From UBA4427 sp045106235 (GTDB lineage: Bacteria; Myxococcota_A; UBA9160; UBA4427), in assembly GCA_045106235.1 (NCBI GenBank), contig JBGCEJ010000023.1:62001-126000 (forward strand): a stretch of 64,000 bases of DNA, read 5' to 3'. Shown piece by piece: positions 19,501-26,161 of the stretch (position 1 is its first letter; every line of letters begins with the position of its first letter). The notes beneath the pieces are model-generated. The model made no database searches. It saw nothing but the letters and a program-made list of their open reading frames with translations, and was not told the origin of the DNA. Made by a program: the position numbers and the translations under genes.

Positions 19501-20154
19501 GTTCAGCCCGAAGGGCCCTATTTCATTGGGGGATTTTCGGGCGGTGGCATTACCGCTTTCGAAATGGCGCATCAGCTGACCGCAATGGGAGAAGAGGTGG
19601 CGATGCTCGTCATGCTCGACTCGATTCTTCCCGTCCTTCCGCCGCTCACCCCGATGGACCGCGTGCGCGTTCAGGGGATTCGGCTACAGCAGCGCGGCCT
19701 TGGCTACCTTTGGGAATGGGCGAGGAATCGAGCGAAATGGCAGATGGAGCAGCTGGAAGCGCGATTCTCGGGTGAGGAGGTTGAGTCCTCAGCCGAAGAC
19801 GAATTTAACAATGTGGCGATCGAGACTGCCTTCCGCGGCGCTCTCCCGCGCTACGGGATGCGTCGCTACGCCGGGAAGGTTCATCTTTTCCGGCCGCAGC
19901 TCGACCGCGCCTACGTATTGGGCCCGAATCGCGTGCTGAACTCGGAAAAGCTCTGGATCTATCCGGATAACGGCTGGACGCCCTGGGTCGATTCGATTGA
20001 AGTGTCGGAGATGCCGGGCAACCACGATAGTATGGTGCTTGAGCCCAACGTCCGTGTGATGGCATCGAAGCTTCGGGAACTTCTCGAGGCCGCCGAGCAG
20101 GATGGTTCCGCGGGTCTGCCCCGACCGGAAGGCGAGAAATCGGATCTGTCTTGA
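13585..20154 (+). CDS. Single-module type I polyketide synthase, KS-AT-KR-DH-ACP-TE
   Basis: 2189 residues from ATG 13585, chosen over the in-frame TTG at 13579 because the GGGGGGAG site is 7 bases upstream. The ketosynthase has Cys186 (QTACSTS) plus the ECHGTGT and SNIGHLD histidines. The acyltransferase has Ser645 in GHSLGE, and its specificity motif AAHS is ambiguous between malonyl and methylmalonyl. The ketoreductase has TGGLGGLG at 1193 and Tyr1354. The dehydratase has His1441 and Asp1612. Carrier Ser1833 is in LGGHSL, and a type I thioesterase has Ser1985 in GFSGGG. KR precedes DH, an order known from enediyne and PUFA synthases rather than standard modules. Together with the NRPS it forms a complete two-module line: loading, one extension with reduction and dehydration, and release. 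Confidence 0.92.
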   Translation: MSDEGEHEGPGENDIAIVGMALRVPGADSPTEFWDNLRAGRESIVDYDEETILASGESKETLRHPGYVKRGGALRNMKLFDRDFFGFSPKEAAILDPQHRHFMELCWEALEDAGHTPKRFDGQIGLFAGCGMGSYFYFNVCSNKDLVDSVGMFLLRHTGNDKDFLATRASYVLDLKGPSINVQTACSTSLVATHLACQSLLTGECDMALAGGVTIMFPTEAGYVFKDGEILSPDGHCRPFDDRAQGTILSSGGGVVTLRRLEDALEDGDPIYAVIKGSAVNNDGGQKVGYLAPSVDGQAAAMTEAYSLAEIDPATIGMIECHGTGTYMGDPIEVAALTQAFRSAESEGAQENQFCRIGSVKSNIGHLDTAAGVVGLIKASLSLSNREMPPSLNYDRPNSEIGFENTPFLVNDQLNAWERGSFARRAAVNSLGVGGTNAHVIVEELGDGLRPELPAAKAAAESDEVLLQVSAKGNKALDGACQRLAQHLEANPDQDLRDVAYSLSVGREELDRRRVLVASDRDEAIELLEGLDPRRVFTHTASPSTPGIVFMFSGGGSQYARMGMGLYESEPVFREQIDRGLALVKERLGEDLRPMLFCPPEELEQAETQLLEIERQMASIFVCEHAMVKLWESKGIQPEMLVGHSLGENIAASVAGVISYEDCLDWVLLRGRLTASTPEGRMIAVSLPVDELKPFLGEGCDIAAVNAPGLCVATGSVSEIDSLEKRLEEAEVDYQAVSINRAAHSRQLDPILDEFRSFLSGVELSAPTIPIVSNRTGKIMTDAEAMDPEYWTQHFRQHVRFADCVETILETPGRVLLEVGPGQALCSFARQQSAGGSAAPNIIPSFRHKADKATDTTFFLSSLGRLWASGVEISLDEILDVEARRRVRLPTYAWDHQSYFIERVEAAAVASESNLPEYVEDVADWGFSPTWQPAGIDPRRLDTPETWLIFMDQGGVGRRLRKRLEAKGHSVIAVSQADSYRKRSDSDFSLSPELGREGYDALVKDLAAAGRMPTRIVHLWLTTESESFRPGSSFFHENLENGFYSLYFLARALADENLPGEVHLSVVSNGMQNATEGDGPLYPEKATVLGPVQVIPREIPGLTCKSIDVTLPKAGRDALLGRLLGGKATGGRPENLDALVDQLEAELLAPSESEIVVHRGADRFVRRFEPSPLAARTGAADNALKTGGVYLITGGLGGLGLTLADRIAREVDQVRLVLVGRTPLPDPSEWDALLNGGGASARDLSAIRQIRALEAAGAKVMPLAADVTNPEEMRQGIATVRERFGAVHGIFHAAGVVSDELIQLKVDSDIERVFGPKVHGTQVLASLLEEAGAELFVLYSSTSAITAPPGQVDYVAANAFLDAYAQSKAGGPIQTVAINWGIWNEVGLAAQSLSGDDGETEVAKATPVSHPLFESREQDSHGHVGFVKSYSPQRDWILDEHRTSSGEALIPGAGYPELARAALSEYGESGKFEIQDLYFLRPLYVPDGEVRDVRVQLQPSDTGYKFTVRTRHRVEGRPAWVLAGEASLELGQPDGPTTLDLAAIDERCQVNRSSMNPLGHASGQENHVRFGPRWRVLRQVLYGEGEALARLELPDAFADDLDDFELHPALLDYATGYAMELIDGYDPEEALWIPVSYSRISVHAPLEKKVSSWVRLRESAGEPSDFASFDIVIASEDGRVLLEAEDFTIKRVLESVDFSEPLDPSVADIEFEASTSRQSDDDLSPAELQLRRNYEAGILPEQGTEALLRVLSQKNVSQMAVTSINLDFLIRQAEQVVADSSSSGAKFERPDLDSEYVEPRDEIEKTLVALWEELLGVEGLGIQDSFFDLGGHSLIAVRFFSKIKKTYHVDFPISVLFEAPTIEGCAELIREEIGEGDAATTGEGDAPATETRRTRFKHLVAMDAGGGAGGPNPPFFLVAGMFGNVLNLRHLAALVGTDRPFYGLQARGLYGDEAPHETFEEMASAYLAEIKTVQPEGPYFIGGFSGGGITAFEMAHQLTAMGEEVAMLVMLDSILPVLPPLTPMDRVRVQGIRLQQRGLGYLWEWARNRAKWQMEQLEARFSGEEVESSAEDEFNNVAIETAFRGALPRYGMRRYAGKVHLFRPQLDRAYVLGPNRVLNSEKLWIYPDNGWTPWVDSIEVSEMPGNHDSMVLEPNVRVMASKLRELLEAAEQDGSAGLPRPEGEKSDLS

Positions 20155-20188
20155 TCTACAAAGCAAGTGATGTCTTGTTTCTCCACTG

Positions 20189-20210
20189 GACCGCGTTGAG
20201 AAACGCGGTC
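20189..20210 (+). promoter_or_regulatory. Hairpin with GAGA tetraloop between PKS and UXS genes
   Basis: GACCGCGTT and AACGCGGTC form a perfect 9-bp stem closed by a GAGA (GNRA) loop. No T-run follows, so a simple intrinsic terminator is unlikely. It sits 35 bases after the PKS stop and just before the first possible start of the next gene, so it may stabilise, attenuate or separate the two cistrons. Confidence 0.45.
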
Positions 20211-20265
20211 GGCGGTGAGTCGACCGATGGCTAATGCGACGGAACGTCGAAGCCGAGGCATTCGG

Positions 20266-21228
20266 ATGACGCCGCGGCGGGTCCTCGTGACGGGGGGCGC
20301 CGGGTTCATTGGCTCGCATCTCTGTCGGCGACTCCTTGAACGCGGCGATGAAGTGATTTGTCTCGACAATTACTTCACCGGGATCCGGGATAATATCGCG
20401 ACCCTGCTCTACGAGCCGCGCTTCGAAGCCATTCGGCACGACGTGACTCAGCCGATTCACGTCGAAGTGGACGAGATCTACAATTTGGCCTGTCCGGCTT
20501 CCCCTGTGCACTATCTCTACGATCCGGTGCAGACGATCAAGACGAACGTTCATGGCGCGATCAATGTGTTGGACCTTGCGCGTCGAACGGGCGCGAAGGT
20601 GCTTCAGGCTTCGACGAGCGAGGTCTATGGCGACCCCGAGATCCACCCACAGCCGGAGACCTATCACGGCTCTGTGAATCCGATTGGACCTCGGGCCTGC
20701 TACGACGAAGGGAAACGCTGCGCCGAGACACTCTTTTTCGATTATCACCGACAAGACGCGGTGCGCATCAAGGTCGCGCGGATCTTCAATACCTATGGCC
20801 CGAAAATGCGCCCGGATGACGGCCGGGTGGTTTCGAATTTCATCATGCAAGCCATTGAGGATCGACCCGTGACGATGTTCGGGGATGGCTCTCAGACGCG
20901 CTCGTTCTGCTACGTGACGGACCTTGTGGAGGGCTTGATTCGGCTGATGGATTCAGACGATGAGGTCACAGGGCCCGTGAATCTGGGGCGTCCGGTCGAG
21001 ACGACGATGCTCGAGCTCGCGCAGCTGATCATTTCGAAAGCAAATTCACGATCGGAACTTATTTTTGAGCCTTTGCCTAAGGATGACCCGGCGCAGCGAT
21101 GTCCGAACATTGACCTCGCGAGAAGTGTCCTTGACTGGCATCCGGAGGTTGATCTGGAGACGGGATTGGACGATACGCTCTCTCATCTACGGGGGCTTTG
21201 GCAGGAGTCCAAAGAGCGTTCTCACTAG
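20266..21228 (+). CDS. UDP-glucuronate decarboxylase (UDP-xylose synthase-like NAD-dependent epimerase)
   Basis: About 320 residues from ATG 20266, which has GAGG 7 bases upstream and puts the Rossmann motif at the usual position; GTG 20215 and ATG 20227 are alternatives. Motifs are VLVTGGAGFIGSHL, YNLACPASPVHY, the catalytic STSEVYGDP with YDEGKRCAE (YxxxK), and ARIFNTYGPKMRPDDGRVVSNFI, all characteristic of UXS enzymes that convert UDP-glucuronate to UDP-xylose. Cytoplasmic. It would supply xylose, or a 4-keto-pentose intermediate, to the polysaccharide made by this locus. Confidence 0.87.
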   Translation: MTPRRVLVTGGAGFIGSHLCRRLLERGDEVICLDNYFTGIRDNIATLLYEPRFEAIRHDVTQPIHVEVDEIYNLACPASPVHYLYDPVQTIKTNVHGAINVLDLARRTGAKVLQASTSEVYGDPEIHPQPETYHGSVNPIGPRACYDEGKRCAETLFFDYHRQDAVRIKVARIFNTYGPKMRPDDGRVVSNFIMQAIEDRPVTMFGDGSQTRSFCYVTDLVEGLIRLMDSDDEVTGPVNLGRPVETTMLELAQLIISKANSRSELIFEPLPKDDPAQRCPNIDLARSVLDWHPEVDLETGLDDTLSHLRGLWQESKERSH

Positions 21229-21420
21229 GAGCGGGCGATTCTCGGCAACGCCGGAATCGGTTCGGGGCGAACTGAGGCCCAGGCCGACAGGACTGCGCAG
21301 AATGGGTGCATGAGGTCACCTAAGGGCTCAGACCGGGCACTTGAATAGGGATGATCGCGGGCGGATCCACCGATAAGAGGTGGTGCTGGATACGCGCTAA
21401 ACTAACCCCAAGGGGGCATG

Positions 21421-22542
21421 ATGGGCGAAATTTCAGACGCGCTCGCGAGGGCGCGCGAAAAATCAGACGCAACCCGCGAAGAGACGCGGGCTAAGCAGTC
21501 GGCTGAGGCGGCGCACGCAAAGGCGACGTCCACAGCTGCGCCTGCGTCCAAGCCTGCGCGCGCGCCCTCAGCATCGCCTTCAGCATCACCTGCGACCGCC
21601 GGCGCGCAGGGTGCTGCGGCAGGGTTGGTGACACCGCACGCGGATGAAACGCAGGCACGCGAGCGGTCGACGCCGCTCACGATGGACCAATTGCGGGAAG
21701 ATCAGCTGCGCCGCGAGGGACTCCCGGAGACGCGGCGTGCTCCGGAGTCGGACTTGACGGGTTCAGCGGCGCCGGAGGCTGAGAAGCGCCGACGCAATCT
21801 GCATCATGTGCCTCGACTCCAAGACGAGGGCTGGATCTCACGACTCTGTGCGGTGTATCCCGAGAGCCCTGCTGCGGTTCGCTTCCGGCATCTCGCGGTT
21901 CGCGTTCGGGCGATGCTCGACGATCTTCCGCTGCGATCGCTGTTGATTACCAGCGCGGTTGCAGGTGAGGGCAAGACGACGGTTTCCGTGAACACCGCGC
22001 TCGCGCTGGCTTCGATTGCGCCGGAAAGTCGGATTGCTTTGGTGGACCTTGACCTGCGGCGCGGACGCATCGGCGGGGTCTTCGACTATCAGAGTGATCT
22101 TGGGATCGAGCATGTCCTCTCCGGGGAGATCGATCTCGAAGACGCTTGCGTGGAAACGGATATTCCCGCACTCGACTTCTACCCGATCGGCAAGACGATT
22201 CCCGATGCGCATCGGCTGCTTGGCGCATCAGCGGATCGCGTGCTGCGTGAGCTCCATGCCCGGTATGACTATGTGATCTGCGACGGACCGCCTGTTTTGC
22301 CTGTTCCGGATATTCCACTGCTCGCTCCCCAGGTCGGCGGATGCATGGCGGTGGTGGCTTCCGGTCGCTCGAAGCACGCGCAGTTCAAAGAGCTGCTTGA
22401 GCTCGTTCCGAAGAGCGCCATGCTTGGGGTCTTCTTAAACGAGAGCCCCGGCGCCACAGGCGAGGGCAAGTACAAGTATTACGATCCGGTTTCGCCTGAT
22501 TCGGGCTCGAAAGTGTCGAACGCGAGAGGGACGAAATCATGA
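21421..22542 (+). CDS. CpsD/BY-kinase-like polysaccharide tyrosine autokinase
   Basis: 373 residues from ATG 21421 (AAGGGGG four bases upstream; ATG 21418 is too close to it). The first ~20 residues, GEISDALARAREK, resemble the start of exosortase-associated tyrosine autokinases. An Ala/Pro/Ser-rich linker (~30-75) follows. The kinase domain has Walker A SAVAGEGKTT (~178-187), Walker A' ALVDLDLRRG and Walker B VICDGPP. The C-terminus has the Tyr cluster GKYKYYDP that is the usual autophosphorylation tail. It controls polymerisation and export with the chain-length protein encoded next, whose start overlaps this stop by four bases. Confidence 0.87.
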   Translation: MGEISDALARAREKSDATREETRAKQSAEAAHAKATSTAAPASKPARAPSASPSASPATAGAQGAAAGLVTPHADETQARERSTPLTMDQLREDQLRREGLPETRRAPESDLTGSAAPEAEKRRRNLHHVPRLQDEGWISRLCAVYPESPAAVRFRHLAVRVRAMLDDLPLRSLLITSAVAGEGKTTVSVNTALALASIAPESRIALVDLDLRRGRIGGVFDYQSDLGIEHVLSGEIDLEDACVETDIPALDFYPIGKTIPDAHRLLGASADRVLRELHARYDYVICDGPPVLPVPDIPLLAPQVGGCMAVVASGRSKHAQFKELLELVPKSAMLGVFLNESPGATGEGKYKYYDPVSPDSGSKVSNARGTKS

Positions 22543-23951
22543 GTGCAGGCTTCGATGGACGCGGCGGATTCGATGGGTCTGACGGCGAGGGCGGTGCTTC
22601 TCTACCTGGCTTCCTGAAAGATCCCAAAGGTGTGCTCAAGCGCCGCGGGAAATGGATGGCGCTGATCGCGCTGCTGGGGCTGCTCGCGAGTGGGTTCTTC
22701 CTGCAGCAGCGAACGCCGACTTATTCGGCACGCGCGACTGTCCTCGTGGCGAGTCAGAAGATCTCGGAAGCCTTCGTGACGGGTGCCGCCGAAGGCGATC
22801 AGCTCGAAAAGGTGAGCGCGATTCTCGGCGAGCTCTTGTCGCGAAAAAATCTGGGCGCCTTGATTCAGCAGCACAACCTGTATGCACCGAAGGACAGTGA
22901 AGAGCAGCTGACCCTCGAAGAAAAAGTCGCTTTGATGCGCGCGGAAATCGTGATCGGGCCCGACCGATCCAACACCGCGAATACGGGTCAGGACAGCAGC
23001 GCGACCGTTTTCGAGATTATCTTTACGGGTGAAAATCCCGGAGTCGCCGCCGAGGTGACGAATGCCTTGGCCTCCGGCTTTACGGATATTCATCTCCGAA
23101 TGCGTAGCCGGCAGGCGCGTTTGACGACGGAATTTCTACGTCGTGAACTCAAGCAGACTGAAGGGGAGCTCGCTCGGCAGGAACGCTTGATTACGGAATT
23201 CAAGCAGACCTATCGCGGACAGCTTCCGAGTGAACTTGCGACCAACCTCGGTCGACTGGACCGGCTACAGAGCCAGCGTCAATCTCTCGCGCTCCAAATC
23301 GCTGAGACTGAAAGCCGGCTCGCCTCCCTTGCGGCCAGCGGGTCCGATTTCGCGCCCGATTCCCCGGAATCACTTCTGCGCGCGCTGCAAGTGAAACAAA
23401 AAGAGCAGCGTGCGCTGTACACGGACGACCATCCGAACGTGGTGGCGCTGGATAAACGCATCGAGAGCCTCGAGGCCCAGGTGCGTAGCGGTCAGAGTGG
23501 TGGCTCGAACGCGGCGGGGGCGACGCGCCTGACCCTCGTTGAGCTGCGCCGGCAGCTCGCGCAAACCGTCGCGGCGTTCGAGGACCTGGATCGACGCGTG
23601 GCCTTTGTTCCCGAGCGGCAGGAAGAACTCGCGAGCCTTGAGCAGCGCGTCGAAATCCTGCGCGAAAGTCATCGTGAGTTCCTGCGCAAGGTGAATCAAG
23701 CAGAGTTGGCCGAAGCGGTTGAGTCGGCGCAGCAGGGTGAACGGGCGATGGTACTCGATGCGGCGGTGCCGCCGAGCCAGCCTGATTCCTCTCCGCTCAA
23801 GATTCTCGTGGTGATGTTGGTGGGGACTCTCGGCCTTGCTGTACTGCTGGCGCTGCTCCTTGAACTGGTCGATTCGGTCATCGTCGGTCCATCGGAGATC
23901 GAGAGTCAGTATCGCTTGCCCGTCATCGGCTCGATCGCGCCGATCCGCTAG
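22539..23951 (+). CDS. GumC/Wzz-type polysaccharide chain-length determinant protein
   Basis: 470 residues with a transmembrane helix near residues 38-56, a long periplasmic alpha-helical region with coiled-coil character (~180-375), and a second helix near 412-440, the standard polysaccharide co-polymerase layout. The C-terminus ends shortly after the second helix, so the kinase domain is the separate upstream CpsD-like protein. The pair is the split version of a Wzc-type protein. Translationally coupled to the kinase gene; the exosortase-like gene starts 13 bases after its stop. Confidence 0.85.
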   Translation: MSAGFDGRGGFDGSDGEGGASLPGFLKDPKGVLKRRGKWMALIALLGLLASGFFLQQRTPTYSARATVLVASQKISEAFVTGAAEGDQLEKVSAILGELLSRKNLGALIQQHNLYAPKDSEEQLTLEEKVALMRAEIVIGPDRSNTANTGQDSSATVFEIIFTGENPGVAAEVTNALASGFTDIHLRMRSRQARLTTEFLRRELKQTEGELARQERLITEFKQTYRGQLPSELATNLGRLDRLQSQRQSLALQIAETESRLASLAASGSDFAPDSPESLLRALQVKQKEQRALYTDDHPNVVALDKRIESLEAQVRSGQSGGSNAAGATRLTLVELRRQLAQTVAAFEDLDRRVAFVPERQEELASLEQRVEILRESHREFLRKVNQAELAEAVESAQQGERAMVLDAAVPPSQPDSSPLKILVVMLVGTLGLAVLLALLLELVDSVIVGPSEIESQYRLPVIGSIAPIR

Positions 23952-23964
23952 TCCGGAGACCCGC

Positions 23965-24804
23965 TTGACCCGAGAAGCTCCGAGCGAAAGTCTCTGGACG
24001 CATCCGGCAGCCCCCTGGCTCGTCTGGGGGGGCTTGATCGTCGCGTTCTCGCCCGTGCTCAGTGAACTCGTGGGGCATTGGTTGGCCCATCCCTGGTCGC
24101 GGGTTTCGATCATCTTCCCGTGGCTGGCTTGGGTGGCGGTGCGTGAAGATCAGGGCCGGCCTGGACGCGCCTCCCGTCCGATCATTTGGACCTGTATGTT
24201 GGTCGCGCTTCTGACGATGCTCATCGCGATCAGCGGGGATGCAATCCGCTTCGGACGTATCGCGCTCGCAGTTGGCGGAGCCGGGATGATCGCGGGGGCG
24301 GGCTGGGCTCGCCTAACGGCTTCGATTGTTCTGGCTTTCTCGGTGCCGACGCCGAATGCGCTGCTCAAGTCGGTGAGCCCTGGATTGGAATCAGCGCTGG
24401 CGAAGGGAGTGGCCGCGGTCGTGCCCGGCCTTCAAGTCGAAACCACGGTTCGGACGGCGCATTGGGTCAGCGAAGGCGAACGCTTTTTGATCGACCATAC
24501 GGATACAGGAATTGCGATGGGTGTGGGGCTGGCAGGGCTAGGTTGGTTTCAGACCGTCGTGACGGGGGGTGAATGGAAGGACGCGATCCGGCGGGCGGCG
24601 CTTTGGTTCCTTGCCGCGATCCCTGTGCAATTCGTTATTCTCGGTGTCGTCGCGTTTTGCCTGGGAGTCTTGGGGCGTGCGGATATGGCCCGTGGCATTT
24701 TGAACGAGGCGGGATGGCTGATCGTGTTCTTGTTGGGGATTCATTTGTCATTGCAGGCTCTGCGTGAACCTGCTCCGGTTGCGGGGGAGGCCCTCTCATG
24801 TTGA
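23965..24804 (+). CDS. Exosortase-like multi-pass membrane protein lacking the catalytic Cys, Arg and His
   Basis: 279 residues from TTG 23965 (GGAG seven bases upstream; no later start keeps the first helix). About seven or eight hydrophobic helices and a length of ~280 residues fit the exosortase core, and epsI follows directly with a 7-base overlap. Landmarks align with exosortases: SVPTPNALLKSV, a periplasmic beta-like stretch, HTDTGIAMG where the family has EACSGIR, AAIPVQFVILGVV where it has the NxxR motif, and ILNEAGWLIVF where it has the conserved His. Thus Cys becomes Asp180, Arg a hydrophobic residue and His Asn247. It is either an inactive paralogue or an exosortase-fold protein with other chemistry. 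The relationship is by alignment in my head, not a search. Confidence 0.62.
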   Translation: MTREAPSESLWTHPAAPWLVWGGLIVAFSPVLSELVGHWLAHPWSRVSIIFPWLAWVAVREDQGRPGRASRPIIWTCMLVALLTMLIAISGDAIRFGRIALAVGGAGMIAGAGWARLTASIVLAFSVPTPNALLKSVSPGLESALAKGVAAVVPGLQVETTVRTAHWVSEGERFLIDHTDTGIAMGVGLAGLGWFQTVVTGGEWKDAIRRAALWFLAAIPVQFVILGVVAFCLGVLGRADMARGILNEAGWLIVFLLGIHLSLQALREPAPVAGEALSC

Positions 24805-25505
24805 CGCGCAATGTTGAGGCGGCGCTGCTGCTCTCGGTGCTCTTACTGACGGGGGTGGCTTCGTGGTGGCTCATGCTGCGGCCGACTGCGGCGCATGATC
24901 CGACGGCCTTCGAGGCCTTGCCGAATGAGCTGAACGGCTGGCGCGCCTTCGAAATCGAGATGGACGAAAGCGTGTCGGAGATGCTCGGCGCGGATCACAA
25001 CGTCCAGCGAGCCTATGTGCATCCCCTCGGCTACCAGGTCTTCGTGTATGTGGGCTACTACGGGACGGAGCGCGGCGGGACGCCGGAGCATACGCCGGAT
25101 ATCTGTTATCCCTCGCAAGGCTGGGCCATCGCGGAGCAGGAAGTTCAGCGAGTGGGCGGCAGCGACGGCTTCGACCTGCAGGAGTTCATCGTGCAGAACG
25201 GAGACGAGCGACGGCTGGTTCATTTCTGGTACCGGACAAGCCTGCGATCAGGAATCACTTCGGTGATGGGGCTTCGCCTGAACCATTTTTGGGGCCGGCT
25301 CCGGGAGAACCGCGGCGACGGTGCGCTGATTCGCTTGAGCACGCGGATCCTCGACGACGATCTGGCGCAAGCGCGGAATCGGCTTTACGGCATGGATGCG
25401 GTCGTGGAGGAAGCGCTCGGCGAAATTTGGCCGGACACGGACAGCGAGCCCACCTCGGTCGCGATGGAAACGGGAGCTGGGCTTGTCGACCGACGCGCTC
25501 GTTGA
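24798..25505 (+). CDS. epsI: EpsI family protein (DUF3485), exosortase-associated
   Basis: 235 residues with one N-terminal membrane helix (~8-28) and a periplasmic domain. Diagnostic features are GYQVFVYVGYYGTERGG, HTPDICYPSQGW with its conserved His and Cys, and a late LVHFWYRTSLRSG segment, all typical of EpsI/DUF3485, which is usually encoded beside, or fused to, exosortases. Its biochemical role is not established. It overlaps the exosortase-like gene upstream and the phosphopantetheinyl transferase gene downstream, so all three form one translational unit. Confidence 0.85.
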   Translation: MLTRNVEAALLLSVLLLTGVASWWLMLRPTAAHDPTAFEALPNELNGWRAFEIEMDESVSEMLGADHNVQRAYVHPLGYQVFVYVGYYGTERGGTPEHTPDICYPSQGWAIAEQEVQRVGGSDGFDLQEFIVQNGDERRLVHFWYRTSLRSGITSVMGLRLNHFWGRLRENRGDGALIRLSTRILDDDLAQARNRLYGMDAVVEEALGEIWPDTDSEPTSVAMETGAGLVDRRAR

Positions 25506-26133
25506 AGGCTTGATGGATCCGGGTGTCCTCGTCGAAGCGGCGGCGCTCGATTTCGGCCTTCATGATCTACTCGCCGAGGAGCGTCCTCTCGTAGCCAGCG
25601 CTGTGGAGACGCGGCAAAAAGAGTTTGCGACGGGGCGGGTGCTCGCGCGGCGGCTCTTGGCGAGGATGGGTCGGCCGGCGGGGCCGCTGCTTCGGGACGA
25701 CGACCGAGTTCCGCGCTGGCCCGAGGGCATTGTCGGCTCAATTACGCATTGTGAAGGACTTTGTCTCGTAGCGGCCGCTTCGGGCCGGGTGCAGCGGGGG
25801 ATCGGGTTGGATGTCGAGCCCGACATGCCTGTTCGCGAAGGGGTTGAACGGGTGGTGTGCCGCGGGGCAGAGCACGACTGGGTGAAGCAGGGCGCCGACG
25901 AAGAGGCCTGCAGCCGCCGGGTCAAGCTGGTCTTCAGCATCAAAGAGGCGACCTACAAGGCCTTCTACCCCGAACTTCGAACGTTCTGGAGTTTTCAGGA
26001 CGTGGGGGTTGAGGTCGATCTTGAAGCGGGGCGCTTTCTGGCGTCTCTGCCTGAAGGCCCGGATGTTCGGTCCGTCGAAGGACGCGTTCTGCGACGCGAC
26101 GGATTCATCCTCTCTAGTGTTTGCCGAGGTTAG
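25483..26133 (+). CDS. 4'-phosphopantetheinyl transferase (EntD/Sfp superfamily)
   Basis: 216 residues from TTG 25483, which has GGGAG six bases upstream; ATG 25513 is an alternative. Motifs in order are VGSITHCEG, IGLDVEPD (Mg-binding Asp/Glu) and FSIKEATYKAFYP, the hallmark WxxKEA-type block, so the catalytic residues are present. It transfers phosphopantetheine from CoA to carrier-protein serines. The obvious clients here are NRPS Ser1506 and PKS Ser1833, encoded 5-12 kb upstream. The start lies inside epsI (23-base overlap), so activation of the assembly line is coupled to the exosortase-type operon. Confidence 0.88.
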   Translation: MSTDALVEGLMDPGVLVEAAALDFGLHDLLAEERPLVASAVETRQKEFATGRVLARRLLARMGRPAGPLLRDDDRVPRWPEGIVGSITHCEGLCLVAAASGRVQRGIGLDVEPDMPVREGVERVVCRGAEHDWVKQGADEEACSRRVKLVFSIKEATYKAFYPELRTFWSFQDVGVEVDLEAGRFLASLPEGPDVRSVEGRVLRRDGFILSSVCRG

Positions 26134-26161
26134 TCCGCTAAGTGCTTAATTTGGTGATGCT

